Source of the DNA: Pseudoalteromonas sp. A25
GTDB lineage: Bacteria > Pseudomonadota > Gammaproteobacteria > Enterobacterales > Alteromonadaceae
Direction: 5' to 3'
Assembly (NCBI RefSeq): GCF_009176705.1
Contig: NZ_AP021846.1
Location: forward strand, 3,322,501 to 3,386,500
Length of the DNA stretch: 64,000 bases
Under the pieces are notes generated by a model that saw only the letters and a list, made by a program, of their open reading frames with translations, made no database searches and was not told where the DNA came from. A program made the position numbers and the translations under genes. This document shows, piece after piece, positions 25,294-35,146 of the stretch (the stretch's first letter is position 1; the number at the start of each line of letters is the position of its first letter).

Positions 25294-27966
25294 CTCTTCC
25301 CACTCTTCAGAGCTGTCAGAGAATTTATTACCAACAGACGATGGTTTTGACTCAATCTTATTTACTTGTGCCGTTTTAGGCTTAGACAGCGAAGCGCGGT
25401 TAGAGGGGGCATGTGTTGCAGCTTGAGAAGGCAACATACCGTGCTCATTTGCCCCATCCACAATAAAGAAATGTAGTAATTTACGCATATCATTTGCTTG
25501 CTCGGCCATAGACTCGCCTGCAGCAGATGCCTGTTCTACCAACGCAGCATTTTGTTGAGTCATTTCGTCCATTTGAGCAACAGCTTTATTGACTTGCTCA
25601 ATCCCAGAACTTTGCTCTACTGAGGCCTCTGCGATATCAGATATCATCTCAGTGACACGTTTTACTGACGCGACGATGTCTTTCAGCGTGGCACCTGATT
25701 CATTAACAAGTAAAGTGCCATCTTCTACTTTCCCTACACTGTCTCGAATTAAGTCTTTGATTTCTTTTGCCGCACCCGCAGAGCGCTGCGCTAGATTGCG
25801 TACTTCACCTGCAACTACCGCAAACCCTCGGCCCTGCTCTCCCGCTCTGGCCGCCTCTACAGCAGCGTTTAAAGCGAGCAGGTTAGTTTGGAAGGCGATT
25901 TCATCAATAACGCCTATGATATCTGCAATTTTCTTACTCGATTCATTAATAGCCGACATACTCTCTACTGCACGACTAACAACCTCACCACCCAAGATCG
26001 CTTTATCACACGTTTCTTCTGCGAGTCCATTGGCAACTTTAGCATTGTCCGCATTTTGTTTTACCGTACTGGTCATCTGCTCCATACTAGAGGCCGTTTC
26101 TTCCAGTGATGACGCCTGCTCTTCTGTTCGCTGGCTCAAATCGGCATTACCTTGAGATATCTCTTCTGCTCCACTGGCCACTAACCCCGCTGAAGCACTG
26201 ATCTTGTTAATCACTTCTGTTAACTTATCTGCAGTACTGTTTGCATCGCGTTTTAACTTATCAAATGCCCCATCGTATTCGCCAGTAATGCGCTGAGTCA
26301 GGTTTCCATTTGCAAGGGCATCAAGCATTTGCGCAGTATCAGACACGGCATCATCAACAATGCCAACCAGCTCATTAAGTCCTTTGACTAAACGTAGGTA
26401 GAAGCCGTCTTTTCCTTCCTCACTCAATCGGCTACTTAAGTTACCGCCCCCCGCAGAGGTAATGAGGTCATTAAGTTCTTTTTCAATCGCGACCTCATTG
26501 GTTCTATCATTCCACTCAACAACCGTGCCTATGCGTTCGCCTTCATCATTAAGGATCGGGTTTGCAATTAACCCAAACGTACGTCCACCAACGGTAATTT
26601 CTGTTTTATACGCCGTAGTTAACTTGGCTAGAAGGCCACGTTGATGAGCAGGATTTTTATGGAAAACATCTACGTTTGCACCAATTAATGCATTCGCATC
26701 AAACTGAGGTAGGTCTTTACGCAAGTCGCTTTCAGCATTGCGCATCATGTTTTGTACAGCCTGATTCATATAGACAATATCATGCTCATGATTAGCAATC
26801 ATGGTATTGGTTGCCACATTATCAAGGGCACGCTTCACACGTAAGTTTTCGTAAGCTGTTTCTCGGTCTTTGCGCTCTTGCTCTAAACGCAAAGTTTTAT
26901 CCTCCCACTCAACTACCGTCCCTAAGCGGTTATTTTGCTCATCAAATACCGGGGTTGCAATTAACCCAAACGTGAAACCCGCCACTTGAATATCAGTCTT
27001 GTATGTATCAGTTAACCCTTCAAGTAGTTTGCGTTGGTGGCTTGGGTTAACATGAAATACATCTATACACTCACCAATGAGCTTCTTAGTGTCGAAATTA
27101 GGCAGAGCTTGGCGAAGCTGTGCTTGATTGTCACTGAGCATTTCCAATACAGAGTGATTAGCATAAACAATATTGCAATCTTCATCAGCCAACATAACAT
27201 TCGCTTGGCAAACGTTTAACGCACTCGTAATCCTCGCATTGTTCGCTGCTAATGTGGCTTGCTCTTGCTCAAATGCAAGCTTCTCAGTCACGTCTTTCCA
27301 CTCAACTAATGTCGCTATTCGCTCATTTTTAGAGTTAAACACTGGTGTTGCAATTAAATCAAAAGTTAAACCCGCGACTTGAATCTGTGTTGTATATACT
27401 CGACTTAAGGTTGCCAATAAGCCTCGTTGATGCGCAGGGTTTTGATGGAATTCGTCTATATTCGTGCCAAGCAAGCTATCCACATTAAAACTAGGCAAGC
27501 TCTCTCTCAAACGGCTTTCGTTTGCTTTGAGCATTTTTTTCACAGAGTCATTTAGGTAAGTAATATTTAAGTTAGGATCTGCAATCATGATATTTGCTTG
27601 ACAGGTCTGTAACGCATTGAGCAAACTTTCTACGTGGTTTTTGTCTTCACTTTCACAGACTTCAACATCAACGCTTTCTATACGTGTTAGCTCTGGTAAA
27701 GCGCTAAAATCCAGTCTTGAAATCGCATCTTTGTCGGTCAAGCGTAAATATGGAATAGCCGCATTTAAGCATACTAACTTGCGGGTTAATCCATCTAAAA
27801 ACTGTTTAAGGTATAAAATGGTGCCTAACGTTACCGCGATTGGAAACCCGATAACTAAGCCATTTTCAGCACTGATTGTCGCTCCCGATAACTGGAAAGC
27901 GCCGATTATGGCAGCAACCAGCACTACTGCAATAATTAATAACTTATTATTGATTTCACTTTGCAT
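25288..27966 (-). CDS. Methyl-accepting chemotaxis protein with three tandem PAS domains
   Basis: An 892-residue chemoreceptor, similar in plan to Pseudomonas Aer-2/McpB. Two adjacent membrane helices (about 9-26 and 37-54) have almost no periplasmic loop, so sensing is cytoplasmic. Three near-identical PAS domains repeat about every 130 residues (about 117-228, 247-358, 376-490), each with D-x-F-H-x-N-P-(A/S)-H-Q-R; a HAMP-like segment (about 525-610) and the methyl-accepting signalling domain with [21 protein letters not shown] follow. The protein ends in EEWEEF, a W-x-x-F tether for CheR/CheB. ATG 27966 fits the 22-bp spacing after cheW; upstream frame rejected. Heme or flavin binding by the PAS domains is possible but not shown. 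Confidence 0.93.
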   Translation of the reverse strand: MQSEINNKLLIIAVVLVAAIIGAFQLSGATISAENGLVIGFPIAVTLGTILYLKQFLDGLTRKLVCLNAAIPYLRLTDKDAISRLDFSALPELTRIESVDVEVCESEDKNHVESLLNALQTCQANIMIADPNLNITYLNDSVKKMLKANESRLRESLPSFNVDSLLGTNIDEFHQNPAHQRGLLATLSRVYTTQIQVAGLTFDLIATPVFNSKNERIATLVEWKDVTEKLAFEQEQATLAANNARITSALNVCQANVMLADEDCNIVYANHSVLEMLSDNQAQLRQALPNFDTKKLIGECIDVFHVNPSHQRKLLEGLTDTYKTDIQVAGFTFGLIATPVFDEQNNRLGTVVEWEDKTLRLEQERKDRETAYENLRVKRALDNVATNTMIANHEHDIVYMNQAVQNMMRNAESDLRKDLPQFDANALIGANVDVFHKNPAHQRGLLAKLTTAYKTEITVGGRTFGLIANPILNDEGERIGTVVEWNDRTNEVAIEKELNDLITSAGGGNLSSRLSEEGKDGFYLRLVKGLNELVGIVDDAVSDTAQMLDALANGNLTQRITGEYDGAFDKLKRDANSTADKLTEVINKISASAGLVASGAEEISQGNADLSQRTEEQASSLEETASSMEQMTSTVKQNADNAKVANGLAEETCDKAILGGEVVSRAVESMSAINESSKKIADIIGVIDEIAFQTNLLALNAAVEAARAGEQGRGFAVVAGEVRNLAQRSAGAAKEIKDLIRDSVGKVEDGTLLVNESGATLKDIVASVKRVTEMISDIAEASVEQSSGIEQVNKAVAQMDEMTQQNAALVEQASAAGESMAEQANDMRKLLHFFIVDGANEHGMLPSQAATHAPSNRASLSKPKTAQVNKIESKPSSVGNKFSDSSEEWEEF

Positions 27967-27988
27967 GCTCTCACCTTTTCCTTTAATT

Positions 27989-28495
27989 TCAACCTTGCGC
28001 AACGTGTTTTGCGTTAAGGTCCAGCACTTTTGCTAAATTCAGCAAAACCACCATTTTTTCACCTACATTGACTAGCCCATGAACGTATTGTGCATTGTCA
28101 GAATCTTGAAAATCAGGAACATCTTTTGCCTTTTCTTCTGAAATGCTGTAAACGTCAGACACAGCATCCACAACTAATCCCATAACCTTTTGTTGCTCAC
28201 GTATCTGCACAGATACAACAATAACAACCGTCAATGGTCCGTAACGGATACTGGGAATACCAAAACGCAGCCTCAGATCAACTATTGGTACGATAGTTCC
28301 GCGCAGGTTAATTGCCCCTTTCACAAAGTCGGGAGCATTTGGAATTGCCGTCACATCCTCCCACCCACGGATCTCTTGCACAGCTAAAATATCGAGTCCA
28401 TACTCTTCACCAGCCATCATAAAAGTAAGGTACTGATTCTCATCCTGTTGCTTACCTAGACTGAGTTGTTGATTTAGTTCTACGTGCTCACTCAT
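27989..28495 (-). CDS. cheW: Chemotaxis coupling protein CheW
   Basis: A 168-residue CheW that links receptors to CheA in the signalling array. A single SH3-like CheW domain (about residues 20-160) contains [13 protein letters not shown], the conserved [18 protein letters not shown] and [11 protein letters not shown] short polar N-terminal extension precedes it. The start ATG overlaps the cheA stop by one base (TAATG), and the receptor gene starts 22 bp after its stop. Confidence 0.95.
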   Translation of the reverse strand: MSEHVELNQQLSLGKQQDENQYLTFMMAGEEYGLDILAVQEIRGWEDVTAIPNAPDFVKGAINLRGTIVPIVDLRLRFGIPSIRYGPLTVVIVVSVQIREQQKVMGLVVDAVSDVYSISEEKAKDVPDFQDSDNAQYVHGLVNVGEKMVVLLNLAKVLDLNAKHVAQG

Positions 28496-30588
28496 TAAGC
28501 CACCTCACTTCCTTGCTGCTCTACCAACAACTCTTGAGTACCTGGGCGCTTTAACCCGCTTAATTTAATAAGCCCTGAAATATCAACAATTAAAGACACT
28601 CGTCCATCTCCAAGTATTGTCGCTCCAGAGATGCCATCTACCTTCTGATAGTTAGCTTCTAAACTTTTAATAACCACTTGTTGCTGAGCAAGAAGATCAT
28701 CGACAAGGATGCCAACCTTGTGATTATCGCTTTCCACTACAACCAACAAAGTCTTATCTAACTCTTCAATTGCGCCTTGATGATTGAAAATGTCATACAA
28801 GCGTAAAATTGGAATATATTCGTCTCTGAGTCGCAGTACATCTAAATCTTTGCCCACTCGACTCACTTTGGTTATATCTATTTGTAACGACTCAACAATA
28901 GAGATAAGAGGAATAATATAAGTATGTTCCGCGACTTGAACTAATTGCCCATCTAGAATGGCTAAAGTTAAAGGCAACCGAATGGTAAATGTAGAACCAA
29001 CACCTCGAGCCGATGACACTTCAACAGACCCATTTAGCGCTTGAATATTGCGTCTAACAACATCCATTCCTACGCCTCTTCCAGAAATATCACTCACTTC
29101 ATCAGCAGTCGAAAAGCCTGGCATAAAAATAAGTTCATTGACTTCATCGGCAGATAACTCATCGTGCTCTTGTATCAATCCATTAGTGATCGCTTTGTCA
29201 CGAATTTTTTCAGTATTTAACCCCTGTCCATCATCCATGATCTCAATAACAATATTTCCACCTTGATGAAATGCGTTAAGCGTCACTGTTCCTACGGGCT
29301 CTTTTCCTGCGGCAATCCTTTTTTCTGGCGTCTCTAAACCATGGTCAAGCGAATTTCTAACCAGATGCACCATTGGATCAGAGATTTTCTCCATCACCGT
29401 TTTATCTAATTCAGTTTGTTCACCAAGTAATTTTAGTTCGACTTGCTTGTTTAACTTTTGCGAAATATCTCTTACTAAACGCGGGAAGCGACTGAAAACA
29501 AAGCTGATAGGAAGCATGCGGATCCGCATCACGTTTTCCTGTAGATCTCGCGTATTGTGAGCCAACTGGGCGAGCCCTTCTTGAAGTGCCGTTATTGTTG
29601 ACTCTGTGATTTCTTGCTCTCCGATTTGACTCAGCATCGCTTGAGTTATAACCAACTCCCCCACCATATTGATTAATGAGTCGACTTTATCAATCCCCAC
29701 ACGTATCGAAGTAGACGTTTCTGTGTTCTTTTGTGGGTCTATTTTTTTTGTATTCTCTTTACTGGGTGTGACTGTGTTTGCCTGCGGTTCGGACGCTTTG
29801 ACCTCAGGCTCTTGCTTATCTTCCGATTGTACTAGCTCATTACTATGAACCTGTAATGCATTAGACGAAGATTTGTCAAAAATACCACCGCACACATTAA
29901 TATGTATCTCAGCATCATCCTCAACCCACTCAAATATTTCTTCAATGGCCTTTTGTTCTTTATCTGTAGTTAGAAAAAAACGCCAACTTAAAAAACATTC
30001 ATCAGGGTGAAGCTGTTCAATATCTGGTATCGCATCATGAAAAACCTGCGTTTCAATCTCTCCTAATTCACCCAGTTCACTGATCATGAATAAGGGTTCA
30101 TTCCCGGTTTTAAATAAGTGGGGCTTAGGCTTAAAGTCAATTTGATATGTACTTTGAGTTACTTCTTTTTCATTCTCTACTGCACTTGCAGAAGACTCAG
30201 CAATACCCAGTATTTCCTCAAACTTTTCGCGTAATGCATTGGCTTCAGCTAAATCAGGCTCTTGCTCTGCCTGCAGTGCTCGTAGCAAAGTTCTCAAACA
30301 ATCAACTGACTTTAGGAGTAAATTAACATGCTCTGTTGTAAGGACTCGCTGTCCATCTCTAACTTGATCGAGCAACGTTTCTAATACATGAGTAAAGTCT
30401 GATACCGATGTAAAACCAAACGTTCCACTTCCACCTTTAATTGAGTGCGCAGCTCTAAATATCGTATTTATCGTTTCATTATCTTCTTTGCCTGGTTCTA
30501 AATTTAATAATTCAGACTCCATGGCATCCAGACCTTCAAAGCTTTCTTCGAAAAATACCTCAAAAAACTGGCTAAGATCTATGCTCAT
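28495..30588 (-). CDS. cheA: Chemotaxis histidine kinase CheA
   Basis: A 697-residue CheA. P1 with phospho-accepting His48 in IFRAAHSIKGGSGTFGF, a Glu/Ser/Lys-rich linker that contains a small alpha/beta segment (about 115-225, possible P2), P3 dimerisation helices (about 295-350; INMVGELVITQAMLSQI), P4 kinase with N box HLVRNSLDHGLE, G1 MDDGQGLN and G2 GRGVGMDVVR, and a CheW-like P5 (about 545-690). It phosphorylates CheY and CheB. It is 16 bp after cheY and overlaps cheW by one base. The length is normal. Confidence 0.95.
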   Translation of the reverse strand: MSIDLSQFFEVFFEESFEGLDAMESELLNLEPGKEDNETINTIFRAAHSIKGGSGTFGFTSVSDFTHVLETLLDQVRDGQRVLTTEHVNLLLKSVDCLRTLLRALQAEQEPDLAEANALREKFEEILGIAESSASAVENEKEVTQSTYQIDFKPKPHLFKTGNEPLFMISELGELGEIETQVFHDAIPDIEQLHPDECFLSWRFFLTTDKEQKAIEEIFEWVEDDAEIHINVCGGIFDKSSSNALQVHSNELVQSEDKQEPEVKASEPQANTVTPSKENTKKIDPQKNTETSTSIRVGIDKVDSLINMVGELVITQAMLSQIGEQEITESTITALQEGLAQLAHNTRDLQENVMRIRMLPISFVFSRFPRLVRDISQKLNKQVELKLLGEQTELDKTVMEKISDPMVHLVRNSLDHGLETPEKRIAAGKEPVGTVTLNAFHQGGNIVIEIMDDGQGLNTEKIRDKAITNGLIQEHDELSADEVNELIFMPGFSTADEVSDISGRGVGMDVVRRNIQALNGSVEVSSARGVGSTFTIRLPLTLAILDGQLVQVAEHTYIIPLISIVESLQIDITKVSRVGKDLDVLRLRDEYIPILRLYDIFNHQGAIEELDKTLLVVVESDNHKVGILVDDLLAQQQVVIKSLEANYQKVDGISGATILGDGRVSLIVDISGLIKLSGLKRPGTQELLVEQQGSEVA

Positions 30589-30604
30589 AACCCAGCTCCT
30601 CAGT

Positions 30605-30967
30605 TTAGCGAATTACTTTTTTCAACACCGCTAATAACTGCTCGGGATTAAAAGGCTTTACAATCCAACCTGTTGCACCAGCTGCTTTGCCTTCTGTTTT
30701 TTTGTCCAAACCAGACTCTGTAGTAAGCATTAACAGTGGTGTAAATTTATAATTAGGAAGGTTACGTAGCTCTCTGATCAACGTTATACCATCCATGACA
30801 GGCATATTTACATCGGAGATCACAGCATCAAAACCTTGTTGCTTTGCAATACTTAACGCTTCACTGCCATCTCGCGCCTCAGTAACATCAAAGCCAGCTT
30901 TTTTGAGTGTGAAGCCAACCATTTGTCTCATTGATGCTGAATCGTCCACAGCTAAAATTTTCTTCAT
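30605..30967 (-). CDS. cheY: Chemotaxis response regulator CheY
   Basis: A 120-residue single-domain receiver. Acidic pair Asp8-Asp9, phospho-acceptor Asp52 in VISDVNMPVMDG, Thr in LMLTTES and Lys in IVKPFNPEQLL are all present. It is the second gene of the operon, between the STAS gene and cheA, where its product can be phosphorylated by the encoded CheA. Whether it acts on the flagellar motor or on another output (as in Che2-type clusters, where motor control is doubtful) cannot be told from the sequence. Confidence 0.94.
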   Translation of the reverse strand: MKKILAVDDSASMRQMVGFTLKKAGFDVTEARDGSEALSIAKQQGFDAVISDVNMPVMDGITLIRELRNLPNYKFTPLLMLTTESGLDKKTEGKAAGATGWIVKPFNPEQLLAVLKKVIR

Positions 30968-30976
30968 ACCAACCCC

Positions 30977-31249
30977 TTAATTATTACCATTTAGAGCTAA
31001 AAACTCCGTTAACCCAAGCTCATCGACCGAGTTGGAGAACGCTTGACTGTAACCATGCCAGAGAATTTTATGACTAATCGCCAGAAGGTGTTTTTGTAAT
31101 GCACAAAACAACTGGATCGATGCGGTATCAACCCGGATGACTTCAGATATATCAACACATACATCCTGATCTACTGCTAACTCTTGCAGTACTAACTGAT
31201 GTAATTCTTCAACTTGGTTAATCGCTAACTCTGAAGGGAGCTTTAACAT
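30977..31249 (-). CDS. STAS-domain protein, first gene of chemosensory operon
   Basis: A 90-residue single STAS domain. The core beta-alpha pattern with CVDISEVIRVDTASIQLFCAL (about residues 31-51) matches anti-sigma-factor antagonist folds; the usual phospho-Ser motif DSSG is DTAS here, with Thr at the site. It starts the operon, nine bases before cheY. STAS proteins often accompany F7-type chemosensory clusters. Whether it is phosphorylated or simply binds a partner is unknown. Confidence 0.8.
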   Translation of the reverse strand: MLKLPSELAINQVEELHQLVLQELAVDQDVCVDISEVIRVDTASIQLFCALQKHLLAISHKILWHGYSQAFSNSVDELGLTEFLALNGNN

Positions 31250-31371
31250 ATATGGACACAGTTTCTAATTATTAACTCATAAATTTAGCTTAGACGCAGA
31301 TAGCGAAAAAGCCACAAAACTTATGCGAAGAAAGACAAATTAATGAAGGTGTTAGATATAATCAGGGATGT

Positions 31372-31403
31372 GAGCGCACCAACTAAAACTAATTGGTGTG
31401 CTC
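31372..31403. terminator. Possible terminator hairpin at the end of the oxidase operon
   Basis: GAGCGCACCAA (31372-31382) pairs with TTGGTGTGCTC (31393-31403), an 11-bp stem with one wobble and a 10-nt loop that contains the SCO-protein stop codon. No clear U-run follows on the minus strand, so termination is likely but not certain. The promoter of the next (chemosensory) operon must lie in the remaining 120 bp towards 31250. Confidence 0.4.
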
Positions 31404-32003
31404 AGATGCGATTAACTTAAAATCGCGGACAATTAAATCAGCGTCAACTAATGGTACTTCCCCGGGCAAAAACTTAGCTTTGAATATAGCGCTCAAATTC
31501 CCTTGAGGGTTTATCAAAGCAACTGAGGCACTATGATCAACATAGTACTCAGGCTCATCTGAATTGTTTATTGCGTATATCAGCCCCATATTTCGCACTA
31601 AAGGAAACAAATCAGCATGGCGATTACTTAATCCCTTAAACTGGCTATTAAAGTAATCAATATATACTTTTCGCTTTTGTGCATCATCACGTTTCGGATC
31701 TACGGATATAAACCAAACATTCACTGGATACTCTGATTTCAGTTGCTCGTAAACATTGCTCAACTTTGCCAAGGTCATTGGGCATATATCTGGGCAACTA
31801 GTGTATCCCAAAAACACAAATGTCCAATTGCCCTGCAAGTCTTCGTTGTTGGTCACATTCTGGTTTTGATCGTAAAGTTCAAACGCATTCAGCTGCTTTG
31901 CAGTTTTATAATGTAGGGTATGCTCTGATAGCGGCTGTTGTTTCGAGCAAGATACTAATGCAACCAGAGCAAATATCAGCCACTTTTTCACTACAACCAC
32001 CAT
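31389..32003 (-). CDS. SCO1/SenC-family copper chaperone lipoprotein
   Basis: A 204-residue thioredoxin-fold protein that inserts copper into the CuA centre of cytochrome oxidase subunit II. The lipoprotein signal is LIFALVALVSC with Cys19 as lipid site. Copper ligands are the CxxxC in SCPDICP (about residues 73-77) and His in YVDHSAS (about 163). ATG 32003 overlaps the cyoE stop by 13 bp. It is the last gene of the oxidase operon, where copper chaperones usually sit. Confidence 0.92.
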   Translation of the reverse strand: MVVVVKKWLIFALVALVSCSKQQPLSEHTLHYKTAKQLNAFELYDQNQNVTNNEDLQGNWTFVFLGYTSCPDICPMTLAKLSNVYEQLKSEYPVNVWFISVDPKRDDAQKRKVYIDYFNSQFKGLSNRHADLFPLVRNMGLIYAINNSDEPEYYVDHSASVALINPQGNLSAIFKAKFLPGEVPLVDADLIVRDFKLIASEHTN

Positions 32004-32893
32004 TTATCCAAAAACAAGGCAACAAAGAGTAACAGCAAATAACTGATAGAAAAACGAAAAAGTGCCATAGCTTGCTGTTCACATTGGCTCCTGTATAGGC
32101 CCACACTTTTTGCTATAAACATGGCATTGAGTGCTATTGCGCACAGCAAATATACCCATCCAGACATACCAATAAGGTAAGGTAATAAACACACAATCGC
32201 TAATAAGATGCTATACGCAATAATACACAGCTTGGTAAATAAAATGCCATGGGTCACAGGTAACATTGGGATATTAGCCCTTTGATAGTCATTTTTGCGA
32301 GCAATTGCTAAGGCCCAAAAATGTGGTGGTGTCCAGGTAAAAATGATCATCACTAACAACCAAGGAGGAGCACTCAAGGATCCCGTTTCACTCACCCAAC
32401 CAAGTAAAGGCGGCATTGCTCCTGCAAGCCCACCTATTACAATATTTTGCGGTGTTGCACGCTTTAAAAACAACGTGTAAATCACGGCGTAACCAACCAG
32501 CGCACCTAATGTCAGTAAAGTGCATAGCAAATTACTCCATATGACTAGCATGGCACATCCGAGAATAGCCAAAAAGAACGCAAACATAAGTGCGCTACCA
32601 ATACTAAGTTGCGCACTAGCTATTGGTCGATGCCGTGTTCTGGCCATCTTCTTATCAATCTCTCTATCCACAATGTGATTCACTGCAGCGGCAGAAGCTG
32701 AAAGCAAGCCAATACCTAGCAAACTCATAACTTGAGACAACCACTCCCTTTGCATATCTGGCGCAAGAGCCATTCCAATCCAAGCTGTGAGCACCAGCAT
32801 CAAGACGACTTTTATTTTACAAATTGCTAAGCAATTCATTAAAAACTGGACAGAACTTAGGTGCCACTTTTGAGAAACATTTAATACTGTCAT
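31991..32893 (-). CDS. cyoE: Protoheme IX farnesyltransferase (heme O synthase)
   Basis: A 300-residue UbiA-type prenyltransferase, also called CtaB. It transfers a farnesyl group to heme B, giving heme O, the precursor that CtaA turns into heme A. Motifs: AAAVNHIVDREIDKKMARTRHRP (Asp-rich, about 67-89) and FTWTPPHFWALAIARKNDYQRANIPMLP (about 185-212), with nine predicted helices. The start overlaps the ctaA stop by four bases (ATGA). Next to ctaA and cox genes its product feeds an aa3-type oxidase. Confidence 0.95.
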   Translation of the reverse strand: MTVLNVSQKWHLSSVQFLMNCLAICKIKVVLMLVLTAWIGMALAPDMQREWLSQVMSLLGIGLLSASAAAVNHIVDREIDKKMARTRHRPIASAQLSIGSALMFAFFLAILGCAMLVIWSNLLCTLLTLGALVGYAVIYTLFLKRATPQNIVIGGLAGAMPPLLGWVSETGSLSAPPWLLVMIIFTWTPPHFWALAIARKNDYQRANIPMLPVTHGILFTKLCIIAYSILLAIVCLLPYLIGMSGWVYLLCAIALNAMFIAKSVGLYRSQCEQQAMALFRFSISYLLLLFVALFLDKWWL

Positions 32894-33906
32894 ATCGAAA
32901 CTCCCTGCCTATTGGCCAATAAAAAGCATAATCTAACCATGGTAAGTAATAATAAGGCGGCCATAATGTTGTGAAAGAGGGTCAGTAATAGTGGAAATTG
33001 CAAATGAACAATCAGGCCACCAAGCGCTAGCTGTGTCACCAATACAATACAAACCAGCTTCACAGATCTACGAATTTGCTCACTTTGATGCGTACTATAA
33101 ACTTTCCAACTTACCCAAAAAATAGTAACGGCAGTCACTATCGCCCAAACTCGATGTAAAAAGTGAATAGATAACCTTGTTTCAAAAGGCAATACCCCAA
33201 ACTCATAGTTACTTTGTCCCACTGGCAAGTGGAAAAGGCTTTCTATCGAAAATAACTCAATATTGTTGCATATAGGCAGTCCGGTACAATGTGGAGCGGC
33301 ATAGTTAGCAGCAACCCAACCGCCCAATGCAATTTGTATAACCAGTACACCTAAAGCGAACGCAGCCCACAAAAATGAGTAACCTTGTTGAGATCTTTGA
33401 ATAGTGCCAGGTGGCATTTGAGTACGAAAATACAATAATACAAGCAAGGAGAGAATGGTAAAACCGCCTAGTAAATGCCCCATTACCACAAAAGGCTGCA
33501 AGTTCATGGTAACTGTCCACATTCCTAACATACCTTGGAATAACACTAATATGAGCAAAGCTATTGAGTGTTTAAATGGCAAACCATACACACTGTCCTT
33601 TTTATTAAAGCGATGTTTTACCGCCACAATGCACAATATGACAATCATAAAGCCAAGAAATGAGGCAAAATAGCGATGGATCATTTCTATCCATGCTTTT
33701 TCAGGTTCAACTTGGGCATTAGGAAACTTTTGCTCCACAATCGACAACTCATGGGTTTCATTTGGCACCGTTAAAAATCCATAGCACCCGGGCCAATCTG
33801 GACATCCAAGACCTGCATTACTCAGCCTAGTATATGCTCCCAAAGACACAACGACTAAGGCCAATACACAACTTGCTAATATCAGTAATTTATATCCTTT
33901 ACTCAT
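32890..33906 (-). CDS. ctaA: Heme A synthase CtaA
   Basis: A 338-residue integral membrane enzyme oxidising the heme O methyl group to formyl. Eight predicted helices carry conserved His residues, for example in EMIHRYFASFLG (about 74-85) and HFLHRVWA, with extracytoplasmic Cys pairs GLGCPDWPGCYG and APHCTGLPICN. ATG 33906 is preferred over GTG 33912 because AAGGGG lies directly upstream with a five-base gap. It ends in an ATGA overlap with cyoE. Confidence 0.93.
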   Translation of the reverse strand: MSKGYKLLILASCVLALVVVSLGAYTRLSNAGLGCPDWPGCYGFLTVPNETHELSIVEQKFPNAQVEPEKAWIEMIHRYFASFLGFMIVILCIVAVKHRFNKKDSVYGLPFKHSIALLILVLFQGMLGMWTVTMNLQPFVVMGHLLGGFTILSLLVLLYFRTQMPPGTIQRSQQGYSFLWAAFALGVLVIQIALGGWVAANYAAPHCTGLPICNNIELFSIESLFHLPVGQSNYEFGVLPFETRLSIHFLHRVWAIVTAVTIFWVSWKVYSTHQSEQIRRSVKLVCIVLVTQLALGGLIVHLQFPLLLTLFHNIMAALLLLTMVRLCFLLANRQGVSI

Positions 33907-33915
33907 CTTCACCCC

Positions 33916-34416
33916 TTAGCTACTACGCGCGTATTTCAATAACTTTTTTAAGTCTTTCAAAAGACCTTTATGCTCAATACGATTTTTTTCTTCATCGTTA
34001 AAATATTGATATTGCAGTACTATTAAGCCTCTATGATCTACCAAATATAAGCTTGCTGGGCGCAACTTTGCATCTAAGCCATAATTTAGGTAGTTATTAA
34101 GAGAAAACTCCTCAGTAGTGCGGTTGAGCACCGCCAGAGCAACATCCTTTTGATGTTTTCCAAGCGCAACATAAAGATTTTTAAGCGCCTCAAATTGTGC
34201 ATCACATTGACTTTTACAAGAATCGGGGGCGTTGATAGCTATCGTCCACAGCGTATCATCACTTGCTTGAAAATGTGGAATACGTAATTCAGATTGCAAA
34301 AATTGACCATGGTTTGTTGTATGTTCAGGTAGCCACTCAAGCTTAATAGCTGTATAAGCCAAAGCAAGAGGGATCAAACAGCACACTATAAAAATACCTA
34401 AAGGTCGTTGTATCAT
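33916..34416 (-). CDS. SCO-like thioredoxin-fold membrane protein in the oxidase operon
   Basis: A 166-residue protein with one N-terminal membrane anchor (about residues 5-25) and a periplasmic thioredoxin-like domain. A CxxxC motif (CKSQC, about 66-70) resembles the copper-binding pair of SCO proteins, and ASLYLVDHRGLIVLQY resembles the SCO beta-hairpin with a His-like ligand (about 120). An equivalent gene stands between surf1 and ctaA in Pseudomonas. A role in oxidase assembly or copper delivery is inferred. It overlaps surf1 by four bases (ATGA) and precedes ctaA by nine bases. Confidence 0.75.
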   Translation of the reverse strand: MIQRPLGIFIVCCLIPLALAYTAIKLEWLPEHTTNHGQFLQSELRIPHFQASDDTLWTIAINAPDSCKSQCDAQFEALKNLYVALGKHQKDVALAVLNRTTEEFSLNNYLNYGLDAKLRPASLYLVDHRGLIVLQYQYFNDEEKNRIEHKGLLKDLKKLLKYARSS

Positions 34417-35135
34417 GTGTTTTTTCCTTTTTTTATAGCAAAGTAAGCGATGATAGCTGCGGCGAACGCTATAAGTAGCCACTGTAAAGCATAAGCCATG
34501 TGCTTCTGTGCAGGCATCACCACATGCTGATAGTGCGGTTGAGCTACTAGCGCTTTATTACCTTGTTGATATGCAACTACTGGATAGATAGTTTCTGTTG
34601 ATGCTTTACTCAAAAACTCTAGGTCAATGTATTGCAAAAGCTGAGGCTGCGTTACATTCATATTAGGGTGAGATGCCAATGTAAATCCGGCTAAGTCTTG
34701 GGATTTTATCTGTATATTTATCGATACTTCTTTGTTAGATAACGTAACCTTTGGGATTTGACGTCCATTTTTCGCAGCTATAAAGCCAAGGTTTAATAGC
34801 AGCTTTTTACTCGATTTATCATCTTTAAGCTTAAACAGCGTCAGTACATCAAAGCCTACTTGGCCATCCAATACTTGGTTATCTAAAAACCATACAAAAG
34901 ACTCTAAAAAGTGCCCAGTTATACTAGTAGACAAGCCATTGTTTTGCTCTGCAGGCAACGTAAAAACCTGCGTTGCCGTTAGCTCTAGCTGTTGCTCCTG
35001 TTGAAGTGTAAGGCGCTCCTTATCCAATGCCCTTTGCCATTGCCAAAACGCCAACGATAAACAAACAACAACAACTAAAGTGACTAACACCAAAGTAATT
35101 ATTGAACTAAACTTGAGCTTAACTCGTTGTTGCAT
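34413..35135 (-). CDS. SURF1-family oxidase assembly protein
   Basis: A 240-residue SURF1 protein that helps heme A insertion into subunit I. Helices at about residues 9-30 and 210-230 bracket a periplasmic domain with FWQWQRALDKE (about 29-39), the family N-terminal motif, plus SITGHFLESFVWFLDNQ and the C-terminal HMAYALQWLLIA. Its start is only 11 bp from the start of the divergent DUF2909 gene. It overlaps the next operon gene by four bases. Confidence 0.92.
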   Translation of the reverse strand: MQQRVKLKFSSIITLVLVTLVVVVCLSLAFWQWQRALDKERLTLQQEQQLELTATQVFTLPAEQNNGLSTSITGHFLESFVWFLDNQVLDGQVGFDVLTLFKLKDDKSSKKLLLNLGFIAAKNGRQIPKVTLSNKEVSINIQIKSQDLAGFTLASHPNMNVTQPQLLQYIDLEFLSKASTETIYPVVAYQQGNKALVAQPHYQHVVMPAQKHMAYALQWLLIAFAAAIIAYFAIKKGKNT

Positions 35136-35146
35136 AAGGACTCACT

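Noticed and set aside
25589..26155. Open frame antisense to the receptor signalling domain
   Set aside because: Ser/Ala-rich shadow of the conserved MCP signalling region.
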